A stretch of DNA of 13,408 bases from an uncultured Ruminococcus sp. Its GTDB lineage: Bacteria; Bacillota; Clostridia; Oscillospirales; Ruminococcaceae. This document shows positions 6,192-13,408 of the stretch, one piece after another. The DNA lies in contig CAMOEP010000028.1 in the NCBI GenBank assembly GCA_946612185.1, forward strand, positions 1-13,408. Reading direction: 5' to 3'. Both the position numbers and the translations under genes were made by a program. The notes beneath the pieces were generated by a model. The model ran no database searches, was not told where the DNA came from, and worked only from the letters and a program-made list of their open reading frames with translations. Positions within the stretch are counted from its first letter, which is position 1. Each line of letters opens with the position of its first letter.

Positions 6192-7244
6192 TCAGAATAT
6201 AGACATATCCTCTAAAGCTGTGAATGATATTGCTTCCAGGTGGGCAAGGGCGTTTCGTGCGTCCTTCATTATCTCCAGCATACGATAGTCGCCCCAGTCA
6301 GCGAACCGCCGCTTGTTCGCCAGCATGAATATATGCCCTACTTCAAGTTCCAGCGGATCTTCTATCTTATCGCCGTTGATATTCTTGATAGGTAGGCACT
6401 TCTTCAGATCTTTGTAGTACTTTTCCACAAGTATGCGGCGCTCATTCTCCATTCTGGGGAAAATTACCTTTATCTGGGCATTCCATAGTGCGGAATTGAC
6501 CTTTTCTTTCAGGTTAGTCACCTTTTTTCCGCTGTCTGCGAAAACCTTCTCCGCAGTCCGGTAAGGGTGATTTGCAAGTTCAAGTCCGTAACCGGCGAAT
6601 ACTCCGGCAAGTTCATAGTCATTCCCGGCAATATTGAACGCCAGGTGGGAAATATATTCCTTCTGGATAGTGGTTAGCTTCTGCGAGGAAAGCAAGGTCT
6701 GGCAGAAAAGCAGGCAGTCGAAGTCGGTAACGTAGCTGCTGTAGCAGTACTCTTTCAGTTCGCCTTTTTCGATCTCGCCGCTGCTGCGGACGATGAGTAT
6801 GAATACTCCACGCTCGTCCTTTGCATCATTTATGCTGCTGAGGTAGCTGTTTATGGAATCGACCCACTCCTGAACCATGCCCGGCTCGATATTGCTGACG
6901 CAGACGTACCTGTGGTTCATTACTGTTTCGCTGTTCTGCGCCATGAAGTTCTCGTAGGTATGGTATGTAGGCAGCCAGCACTTGTTCCGCTCACTCTCGG
7001 TAAAAAACTGCTCCATGAGGAAGTCGCCGGGGGAAGTTACTCCCTCGGCGCTAACTGTCTTGAAAGTGCGCTCGCTGCCGTATTTTTCAAGGCTTGTTCT
7101 CAGTGACTCGAAGAAGTCCTCCTCCCAGGGCAGCTTCTCCGGCAGGCGGAGTATAACTGACTCGGAGGATATAAGTTCGTCGGAGGTATCCTCGATGAAC
7201 TGTGCAGGGTTGGTTATCCTGTTCCACCATATTCTTCCGTTCAT
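6192..7244 (-). CDS. HEPN-domain protein, candidate RNase effector of the STAND operon
   Basis: A 350-residue soluble protein with no signal peptide or membrane segment. Near the C-terminus, MLEIMKDARNALAHLEAI (322-339) carries R330-N-A-L-A-H335. This is the Rx4-6H motif, with the common Asn after Arg, that forms the active site of HEPN ribonucleases such as RnlA, Swt1-type and Cas13 domains. The preceding helices (about 245-320) would complete the four-helix bundle. The N-terminal 200 residues have alternating beta/alpha character (SVILRLP 29-35, HRYVCVSNIE 111-120, GVFILIVRSS 146-155). They look like a P-loop-type fold without any Walker A motif; that is a guess. Its ATG overlaps the TGA of the upstream gene (ATGA, 7241-7244), and AGGAG at 7253-7257 lies 8 nt upstream, so translation is coupled and the two products probably act together. 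RNA cleavage is inferred from the motif alone. Confidence 0.75.
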   Translation of the reverse strand: MNGRIWWNRITNPAQFIEDTSDELISSESVILRLPEKLPWEEDFFESLRTSLEKYGSERTFKTVSAEGVTSPGDFLMEQFFTESERNKCWLPTYHTYENFMAQNSETVMNHRYVCVSNIEPGMVQEWVDSINSYLSSINDAKDERGVFILIVRSSGEIEKGELKEYCYSSYVTDFDCLLFCQTLLSSQKLTTIQKEYISHLAFNIAGNDYELAGVFAGYGLELANHPYRTAEKVFADSGKKVTNLKEKVNSALWNAQIKVIFPRMENERRILVEKYYKDLKKCLPIKNINGDKIEDPLELEVGHIFMLANKRRFADWGDYRMLEIMKDARNALAHLEAISFTALEDMSIF

Positions 7245-7257
7245 GAGCCCATCTCCT
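7241..7257 (-). promoter_or_regulatory. Coupled stop/start junction of the two operon genes
   Basis: On the minus strand the ATG of the HEPN gene (7244-7242) overlaps the TGA of the large NTPase gene (7243-7241). The ribosome binding site AGGAG (7257-7253) lies inside the end of the upstream gene. This arrangement usually ties the two products to a fixed ratio and is the main evidence that they form one functional unit. Confidence 0.85.
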
Positions 7258-10200
7258 CTCCCATATACTCAGCGAGAGCAAGCTCAACATCGTCGGCAGT
7301 ACCCAGCATATCACGGAATCCCTCGGTAGCGAAGGTATAGTGTTCGCCGCTGGCTGTGAGGACGTTCAGATCCCACATCTCATGGAGAAGTTCCTCCACC
7401 TGCTCCTTTTTCAGGGTGATGATACGGGATATCTTCTGCTTTCCTGCGGCTGCCATGATCTCGTCAACGGTATAGCCATTGTCGGAGTATTCGCTGTAGA
7501 GCAGGTTAGCTATGATAAGTGCAAGAGCGTGGTAGTGGCTGTGATTTTCCTCCTCGACAAAGAGGGTCATTTCCAGCTTGTCGTTTACGACTCTTGTGAA
7601 CTCAGGGTCAGAGAGGACTTTTTTGATATGCTCCTCAGTTACCTGATAGTAAGGGGTATTTATCTCGTTGTAGCCGGCGTAGTCGTCGTTCTTCATAGCT
7701 TCAAGGAGTTTCTGGCAGTAAAGCTGGATAAGTCCGGGGAAATAATTGGTCTTGGCAAGGATAAAGGAAATAATGTCCTCATCGAAGCGGAATCCCAGGT
7801 AAGCCAGGGTATTTGTCAGAAGCTTTATAGCCTCGGAGCGCTTGAAAGGTCTTACTACTACAGAGCCTAAGTGTACAAGGACTGAATTGCGGTGAAGCAC
7901 CATATCTCTGTTGAAACGGCTAAGGTTATGCAGACCCGCCATTACCACCTTGAAGCGGTCAGCAGGCAGGTTTTTAAGGGCTGAGATAGGACGGTGAGCC
8001 ACTTCCTTACAGCTTTCGATGAAAGTATCAGCCTCATCAAGGAGAAGCAGCAGGTAGTTTATCCTTGTAGGAGAATCGTCCATAAGGCGCTTTTCGATAT
8101 GGCTTGCGAGGATATCCCAGTCATCGCAGCGGCAGTTCTCGGAGAGTATTCCGGCGCTTATGAGTTTAGCGGAAACGACCTCGGCAGCCTTGCTGTAGTC
8201 AAGTTCTCTTATCTCGACAAGTACTGCCCTGTCGCCGTTTGCGTTGCCGTCAACGTCCTTCTGAGCCATTTTCAGCAGCGCACTCTTACCAAGCTGACGA
8301 CCGCCGTACACCAGATTCACACCGGTAGATGACTCTATCTTCACCAGTTCATCTTCTCTGCCGGTGAAAAGTTCAGGAGGCATGGGCTGTGAAGAAAGTT
8401 CAACAAATGGCTGGTAGTAGGAGAAAGGCATAGTTATAGCCATAAGCTGTCTGATTATGCTGTTGGCAGCGTAGTGTTTTGCAAGGTGGAATATAAGTAC
8501 ACGGTCGATGACGATAAAGCTCTTGGCGAAACTCTTTTCCTCCTTTATCTTTCGTGCCAGACGGCGGCGCTCCTCAAGGTTGAGGGCGAAGTCAAGGAGT
8601 ACTATGGTATGCTTTGGAGCGGTATTCACCTCACGGAACTTGTCCATAAGGCTGTTGCAGTTGAAGCGTCCGTAGAGGCATATTATACGGATATCCTCAT
8701 TCTCGGTGGCTGAACCGAAAGCAGGTATCGGGTGAGGATAGCTTATCTTACCTGTGCGCTTTCTGCGGCGCATGAAGAAGCAGTTACGGTCATTTTCGTC
8801 CTCGGTGATATCAGTCTCAACGAAGCCAAGAGCGTTCATAAGCTTGCTTATACCCTTAACTCCGCCGGTCTTGTCGCTGTATATCCATGAGGAGATAAGC
8901 TCAACGCCGCCTCTGGTATCCTTTCTGCCGTTGCCGGTGATACACTGGAGCGCCTTTTCAAGGACTTTTTTACCGGTATGGCGGAGTATGAGCGATTCTA
9001 CAGGCATAGCACCGTCAGATACGATTCGCAGATTATTCGGGTACTCACCTATGAAGCTTTCCAGGTAGCCGAAAGGCTCTATAGTATAATCAGCCACTTC
9101 CTTGGTATCGTTGCGGCGGATACAGTTCATCATATTCTCAGCGGTAGCGAAGTTGCCGTCGTTGATGAATTCAAGTATCTTCTCCTTGGGGTAAACGCCG
9201 AAGTCGTATTCGGTATTTGCAGCCAGTTCTTCAAGCTGACACTTCATACGGTCAGCCTTTTCCTCAGCTATGTCAGCGATATTGCTCTCGAATACCTCCA
9301 CAAGACGTGCAAAGAAGCCTAAGTCGCCGGTAGCACGGCATATCCTGTACCAGGAGGTCACGCAGTTCAGGATAGCGGACTTCTCGCCGTTCTTGTCGGA
9401 TATCTTACCATTCTGGAGTTCGTATTCAAGCTGGCTGCGGAAGTCCTCGTAACGGTTATCAGCACGTCGTCTGGAGTCACGCAGGCACTTGTCCAGGTAC
9501 TCAAGAACGGGATCGCTGCTGAGTTCCTGATTTCCGGTATCCTCGCCATATTCCTTGATAAGACGGGCAGAACGCAGGTCGTTCTTTGTAAGGTCATCGG
9601 AGAAAATCTCGCTGAGTCTCTCCTGGAATGAAGGCAGATCCCTGGAAGCATGATTCTCTATTCTGCGGAGGATATTGAAGTCCTGCATACCGCAGAAGGT
9701 GGACTGAAGTTCCGGCAGGAATTCGTCATCAAGAAGTACATCATCGCTTCTGAGGAAGTCGATGAACATATACTGTCTGTCCTTTTGGCAGTAAGTACCA
9801 CTGAGTTTCTGGATAAGTTCATTGGTAGTATAAAGTATAGCTTCGCTGCCCCAGCCGTTGTCGGAAGCGGTAGTTGCGCTGCGCATAAGGAGGTCAAGGT
9901 GCATGATAACGTCGGCAACTATCTCGTCATAGCGTGACTTAGCGTAGCCATTGTTATTGCCGGAGGAATGTTCCGCAGCACTCAGCCATGCACAGACGCA
10001 GCCAAGCATACGCTTTATTGCCAGCACAGTGGTATTGCGCTTACCACCCTTGAGGTTGTCGTAGGGGCGTGAAACGTGTCTGCCCTCGCTGAGGATAACG
10101 TCCCTTGCCCTGAGCCAGTTCTGGTCGATGAAGCGGTCTATCTTCTTGGGATCTATATTTTCCGGGTCAGGAGTCTTACCGTTCTTGATGAAGTTCTCGC

Positions 10201-12946
10201 AGATAGTGTCCTTGACGTAACCGAACTGGGAGGTATCATTCTCAGCGGCTATATTAAGGCATTTTCTGAGCAGACCGTCGTCGGAGATAAATATATACTC
10301 CCTCATGCGGCGAACTTGTCCCTGACTTTCGTAAGAAGCGGTACGATTTTCGAGGAATTCGCAACATTCCTTAGCGTCCTCGATAGCCTTTTCCAGGTTG
10401 GAGGCATTGGTTCTGTAGTCAGCGAAGATGTCGATGCCGTAGCCTGTACTTTCGTGGAAGCCGTAGAGGAGGTTAGCAAGGTCGATAATTGCGGGATATG
10501 CACGTCTGAGGTCACTGAGTTCATCGGATTCCAGATAGAACAGAAGGTCTGACAGGGAATAATCCGGCTCAGTACTGTTATTGAAAAGGGCTCTGATTGC
10601 GGCAGCGGCAAAAAGTTCGCTGCTCTCCCTGGGCAGTATCTTGCTTGTAAGCTGGAATACAGCGGAAATCTCGCTGCTGCTCATTTCTCTGCCGGAAAGA
10701 GGGCTGTTGAAGGCGTAGCTGAATGCGCCCTCGATAGCCTTAACGGAGTCTCTCATGGTGATATCCGGGTCAATGACTGAGGCTCTGCTCTCAGGTATCC
10801 TGTCGGCAATGCGTGAAGCAGCGCAGAGGTAGGCGAGTACGCAGTAAATCTTTCCGCTGGTGAAGTTTTCAACGGCAGCAGCAATATCATTATCAGTCAT
10901 CTGTAGACTTTCAAAGCCGCCGTCGTCGGTATAGCTTTCGTAGAGTTCCTGAACGGATACAGGGTTCTCATCAGCTTCATCATCAGCAGAATCCGCCTCC
11001 TGCTCCTGTTCCTCAGCGGGAGCGAGTTTCTCGCTGAGAGCCTTTTTACGCTCAGAAGCGCCTGCACGTCCGCAGTACTTTTTCGCCTTTTCCATATCAT
11101 CGAGTTCGTAATAAAGCTCTGCAAGTTCGATGTATATGTAGTTATCTCTCAGTTCATAGCGCTCGGTCATATGGTAACTATTTACGATACTCAGCCATTC
11201 AAGGAGGTTGCTGGCGGCTGAACTGTAGTCGCCAATACCCCTGTAGCAGCGAGCCTTGATAGCAAGGTAGTGTATTATTCTGTTGTAGTCCTCACGCTCA
11301 CACAGGTCAAGGAGAACGTTGACCACATCAAGACATTCCTTGTAGCGCTGTACTTTCATATAGTACTGCTGGAGAACGTCCATATTCCTTGTATTCTTGC
11401 TGAGTTTTGAGGCATACTTATTCACGAAGGCATTGAGTTCACCGAGATAATCAGTTTCGCCGCCCATATTCTGCATAGCAAGGTAGCATTTTATAACGCC
11501 CAGGATACCGTGTTCATACTCAGCACCGTTCAGGAGTTCCTTGTATACAAGTATAGCCTTGTCGAACTCTCTTGCGCCGAAATATTCGTCTGCAATGGAT
11601 ACTTTGCTTACTTTCACGGTATTTGGTTCATAAGTTCCGGAAGTATCGCCGCTGCCCCCAATGGTATGATGTGAACTCTTTATTTCAACCGCATAGTTCT
11701 GACCATACATTTTCATCACCCTGAACTTTACCGGTATCCTTGAAAGCAGCTTGTTTTTGGTGATACGATCATAGAGTGACTGTTCAGAGACATCTGCCAG
11801 GTCAAACAGACATTTTTCGCCATTATCCATCTCGATAGTACCGCTTTTCTCACTCATCTTGAAGCCGGTTATTTTTCCGGTATACTCAATATCCGGTGAT
11901 AACTCAGTCTTTTCCGGCTCAGGTTCAGGAGTTTCCGGTTCAGCCGGACTGGTATCATTTGAAACTATCTTGCGGCTGCCTATAAGTGACTCACATTCAT
12001 TCTTTATCTCGTTCACGGGGAACTTTTTCCTGAGAGCGGCACAGCTTGCCTGGATATCGTTTATCTTTTCCAGGACGATACCTGTACTCTGGCTCAGTTC
12101 GTTTAGTATCATCACAAGAACCGACTGCGCTCTTATGCCTGATACGGAGTATGATGCGAAATCAATGCCGCCGATATCGTTGCATCTGAGTGAAGCTGTC
12201 TTGAGGACGAAGGCAGCTTCTTCACCGTATTCAAGAGTGGTGTCAGTGGCGATATATATAGCAGAATAAACTGCTGCGGAAATATACATACTCCTTGAAC
12301 CCGTCTGATGTGCAGCAGCAAAAGCCACACGGTAAGCCTTCAGGTCTTGTCCGGCGGCGAAGAAATGCTCCGCAGCTTTTTCATTATTTCCGGCAAGGAG
12401 TGCTATATTAGCTATGTACTCATTCACATTAGGTGTAGCGAATTTTTCATCCTCCTTGCAGAGTTTTACTGCAAAGTTATATGCTTCCTTTATCTTGGCG
12501 GTATCATGTTTTTTCATACCGTCAGTAAGCTTGTTTACGGCTGGATTTAGTGCCTTTTTCTCGTCGGCAGTAAGAGATTTGAATGCAGCGGAAGCTATGG
12601 CGGCGCTGCTCTCCACAATGTTGACATACACCTCAGCCGGCGCACTTGCATTATTACCCGGCACAGGAGTCTTGGTAACAGGTGAAGCTGTTACAGAGGG
12701 TGATACTGTAACAGGTGCAGCCATTTGTACATTGGCAGGCATTTTTGCTTCTCCGGCTGATACAGCTACCTCCATAGCGGATATCTGGTCATACCTGAGA
12801 GTAGCGACTGTTGTCACGGAAAGTGACAAAGATTCGCTTCCGTCATTGGCAGTTACCACACCGTAAACGGTATAGCCGCTGTTTTGTGTCAGCTTGACAA
12901 CTGACCCCGGCTTCAAAGCCGATAATGAATCCTTCATGATACTCAT
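7241..12946 (-). CDS. Giant multidomain STAND/AAA-type NTPase with TPRs and OB-fold
   Basis: A 1901-residue, apparently cytoplasmic protein. In order: a small beta-barrel (10-62, LKPGSVVKLTQNSGYTVYGVV); a Thr/Ser/Pro linker (66-104); helices (110-325); a Pro/Glu linker (332-350); a cold-shock-like OB fold (355-424, GKITGFKMSEKSGTIEM then CLFDLADV); TPR-like helices (448-625); an acidic linker (642-662); a long helical array (665-1395); an alpha/beta segment (1418-1500); then the NTPase. The NTPase has a GREDEL box (1529-1534), Walker A GGRQLGKS (1548-1555), Walker B LLLLLDEAD (1632-1640), a sensor-like strand VVMAGLHN (1667-1674) and FPGLIQLYC (1736-1744). A winged helix ends it (about 1800-1880). 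This is the plan of STAND/archaeal-type ATPases, which often act as ATP-gated sensors in conflict systems. AAAGGAGG (12957-12964) lies 10 nt before ATG 12946; a second in-frame ATG is three codons on. The middle third matches nothing I know. Confidence 0.85.
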   Translation of the reverse strand: MSIMKDSLSALKPGSVVKLTQNSGYTVYGVVTANDGSESLSLSVTTVATLRYDQISAMEVAVSAGEAKMPANVQMAAPVTVSPSVTASPVTKTPVPGNNASAPAEVYVNIVESSAAIASAAFKSLTADEKKALNPAVNKLTDGMKKHDTAKIKEAYNFAVKLCKEDEKFATPNVNEYIANIALLAGNNEKAAEHFFAAGQDLKAYRVAFAAAHQTGSRSMYISAAVYSAIYIATDTTLEYGEEAAFVLKTASLRCNDIGGIDFASYSVSGIRAQSVLVMILNELSQSTGIVLEKINDIQASCAALRKKFPVNEIKNECESLIGSRKIVSNDTSPAEPETPEPEPEKTELSPDIEYTGKITGFKMSEKSGTIEMDNGEKCLFDLADVSEQSLYDRITKNKLLSRIPVKFRVMKMYGQNYAVEIKSSHHTIGGSGDTSGTYEPNTVKVSKVSIADEYFGAREFDKAILVYKELLNGAEYEHGILGVIKCYLAMQNMGGETDYLGELNAFVNKYASKLSKNTRNMDVLQQYYMKVQRYKECLDVVNVLLDLCEREDYNRIIHYLAIKARCYRGIGDYSSAASNLLEWLSIVNSYHMTERYELRDNYIYIELAELYYELDDMEKAKKYCGRAGASERKKALSEKLAPAEEQEQEADSADDEADENPVSVQELYESYTDDGGFESLQMTDNDIAAAVENFTSGKIYCVLAYLCAASRIADRIPESRASVIDPDITMRDSVKAIEGAFSYAFNSPLSGREMSSSEISAVFQLTSKILPRESSELFAAAAIRALFNNSTEPDYSLSDLLFYLESDELSDLRRAYPAIIDLANLLYGFHESTGYGIDIFADYRTNASNLEKAIEDAKECCEFLENRTASYESQGQVRRMREYIFISDDGLLRKCLNIAAENDTSQFGYVKDTICENFIKNGKTPDPENIDPKKIDRFIDQNWLRARDVILSEGRHVSRPYDNLKGGKRNTTVLAIKRMLGCVCAWLSAAEHSSGNNNGYAKSRYDEIVADVIMHLDLLMRSATTASDNGWGSEAILYTTNELIQKLSGTYCQKDRQYMFIDFLRSDDVLLDDEFLPELQSTFCGMQDFNILRRIENHASRDLPSFQERLSEIFSDDLTKNDLRSARLIKEYGEDTGNQELSSDPVLEYLDKCLRDSRRRADNRYEDFRSQLEYELQNGKISDKNGEKSAILNCVTSWYRICRATGDLGFFARLVEVFESNIADIAEEKADRMKCQLEELAANTEYDFGVYPKEKILEFINDGNFATAENMMNCIRRNDTKEVADYTIEPFGYLESFIGEYPNNLRIVSDGAMPVESLILRHTGKKVLEKALQCITGNGRKDTRGGVELISSWIYSDKTGGVKGISKLMNALGFVETDITEDENDRNCFFMRRRKRTGKISYPHPIPAFGSATENEDIRIICLYGRFNCNSLMDKFREVNTAPKHTIVLLDFALNLEERRRLARKIKEEKSFAKSFIVIDRVLIFHLAKHYAANSIIRQLMAITMPFSYYQPFVELSSQPMPPELFTGREDELVKIESSTGVNLVYGGRQLGKSALLKMAQKDVDGNANGDRAVLVEIRELDYSKAAEVVSAKLISAGILSENCRCDDWDILASHIEKRLMDDSPTRINYLLLLLDEADTFIESCKEVAHRPISALKNLPADRFKVVMAGLHNLSRFNRDMVLHRNSVLVHLGSVVVRPFKRSEAIKLLTNTLAYLGFRFDEDIISFILAKTNYFPGLIQLYCQKLLEAMKNDDYAGYNEINTPYYQVTEEHIKKVLSDPEFTRVVNDKLEMTLFVEEENHSHYHALALIIANLLYSEYSDNGYTVDEIMAAAGKQKISRIITLKKEQVEELLHEMWDLNVLTASGEHYTFATEGFRDMLGTADDVELALAEYMGEEMGS

Positions 12947-12978
12947 ACTACAGTATCCTCCTTTGAATACAAGATTTC

Positions 12979-12995
12979 AGTTCTTGTGCAGAACT
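12979..12995 (-). promoter_or_regulatory. Perfect inverted repeat at the operon transcription start
   Basis: AGTTCT (12979-12984) and AGAACT (12990-12995) are exact reverse complements around a 5-nt loop. The repeat covers the start site predicted from the promoter (about 12994-12995). It could be an operator or a short 5' hairpin of the mRNA. Confidence 0.5.
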
Positions 12996-13001
12996 AATAT
13001 A

Positions 13002-13030
13002 ATTATACAACATTCAAGAAAATATTTCAA
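13002..13030 (-). promoter_or_regulatory. Promoter of the STAND-HEPN operon
   Basis: On the minus strand, TTGAAA (13030-13025) and a perfect TATAAT (13007-13002) are spaced by 17 bp. The predicted start lies about 50 nt before the ATG. The near-consensus match suggests steady housekeeping expression unless it is repressed, which fits a system that must be present before it is triggered. Confidence 0.82.
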
Positions 13031-13072
13031 TAAGTTTCACCGAATTTTCACATAAAAACCCACATTATTCAA

Positions 13073-13087
13073 GAGTTTGACAAACTC
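13073..13087. repeat. Perfect 7-bp palindrome upstream of the operon promoter
   Basis: GAGTTTG (13073-13079) and CAAACTC (13081-13087) are exact reverse complements around one A. It lies about 43 bp upstream of the -35 box. It is a candidate regulator-binding site. No T-run follows on either strand, so it is not a terminator. Confidence 0.45.
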
Positions 13088-13182
13088 CTTATCAGAAATA
13101 CAAATCTGCTTTCAGTTTTTTTGACTGGGACGTATTTATTCAAATTATTTTCCATAATGCGTGAGCCGCAACTTTTGAAATA

Positions 13183-13192
13183 TAGGCAACAC
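13183..13192. repeat. Short match to the tips of the MITE-like element
   Basis: AGGCAACACC repeats the outermost bases of the 2040-2211 element, including the A preceding it. The similarity then fades, and no matching GGTGTTGCC end lies within the window. It may be a remnant, one end of a larger related element that continues past the right edge, or chance. Confidence 0.3.
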
Positions 13193-13254
13193 CTTTGGCG
13201 GAACGTCATGGATAATAACTAAACGAAAAGAAACGTGCGGCAAAAATAATTTTT

Positions 13255-13308
13255 AAAAAGTAAATACTGCTGCCGCAGAAATTCTTTCAGGGCAACAGCA
13301 TTTACTTT
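13255..13308 (-). terminator. Minus-strand terminator of a gene beyond the right edge
   Basis: AAAGTAAATACTGCTGCC (13257-13274) and GGCAACAGCATTTACTTT (13291-13308) pair over 18 positions. Two positions are mismatches in plus-strand RNA but G-U pairs in minus-strand RNA. On the minus strand the stem ends in five Ts (13259-13255). The hairpin therefore works as a minus-strand terminator and isolates the operon promoter from transcription entering from the right. Confidence 0.72.
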
Positions 13309-13408
13309 CCGTGAAACATTTTCCGCCATACAGGAAAGCTGCCGGCTGTCGTAGAAATGTGGACGGCAAAGAGACTGCCGGGAAAGAAGGAGACAAAAAT
13401 TTTCGACC
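13309..13408. other. Right-edge sequence without a recognised gene
   Basis: All three minus-strand frames and at least one plus-strand frame are open here, which means little over 100 bases. One minus frame stops at 13302-13304, inside the terminator stem, with a peptide ending SFPVWRKMFHGK; another runs through the stem and stops at 13253-13255. I recognise none of these peptides. The 3' end of a minus-strand gene or a dispersed repeat is possible. Confidence 0.3.

Larger units (their letters stand above)
13031..13256. other. AT-rich intergenic stretch upstream of the operon
   Basis: No credible gene is seen here on either strand. It holds the palindrome at 13073-13087 and the 10-bp match to the MITE-like tips at 13183-13192. 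Otherwise it is AT-rich sequence without an RNA gene I can recognise. Confidence 0.6.

Noticed and set aside
7340..7870. 176-codon plus-strand open frame opposite the NTPase gene
   Set aside because: It is antisense to the NTPase and winged-helix domains, whose motifs are intact, and has no ribosome binding site or recognisable motif. Other open frames opposite 8000-12900 fail for the same reasons.
12414..12866. 150-codon plus-strand open frame
   Set aside because: Its composition simply mirrors the Thr/Ser/Pro/Ala-rich N-terminal part of the minus-strand gene; no start signal or family match.
13309..13408. Partial gene at the right edge
   Set aside because: Several frames are open on both strands, no peptide is recognisable, and there is no start or ribosome binding site within the window.

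Overview
The window looks like chromosomal DNA of a cellulolytic, gut- or rumen-type Ruminococcus or a close relative in the Oscillospiraceae. The main clue is a secreted BspA-type leucine-rich-repeat protein that carries a type I dockerin module. The Bacillota-like end of methionyl-tRNA synthetase, the SpoVB/MATE-type flippase and the strong AGGAGG-like ribosome binding sites agree with this. The genus is an inference.

Layout, left to right. Positions 1-147 are the end of metG (+). Positions 223-2031 encode the secreted LRR/dockerin protein (+). Between its stop codon and its intrinsic terminator (2213-2253) lies a 172-bp MITE-like palindromic element (2040-2211) with terminal inverted repeats and a TAAA target duplication. 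Positions 2302-3843 encode a polytopic MOP-superfamily flippase (+), whose Shine-Dalgarno sequence sits inside a 9-bp hairpin. Positions 3970-6027 encode a divergent EF-G-like GTPase (+) with its own consensus promoter, a leader hairpin and a strong terminator. It faces a minus-strand operon across a shared terminator region (6042-6180).

The minus-strand operon (promoter 13002-13030, genes 12946-7241 and 7244-6192) fills half the window and is its most interesting part. The first gene encodes a 1901-residue multidomain protein: small barrel, helical region, cold-shock-like OB fold, TPRs, a long helical array, an alpha/beta segment, a STAND/AAA-type NTPase and a winged helix. The second overlaps it by four bases (ATGA) and encodes a 350-residue protein ending in an RNALAH motif, the Rx4H signature of HEPN ribonucleases. 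A large NTPase with sensor-like repeats coupled to a HEPN effector is the usual design of a bacterial conflict or anti-phage system, but no function has been shown and I do not recognise the pair as a named system.

The right end (12947-13408) has no convincing gene. It holds the operon promoter, two palindromes, a short match to the tips of the MITE-like element, and a minus-strand terminator that must serve a gene beyond the right edge. At all three promoter-like sites a short hairpin lies at or just after the predicted transcription start.
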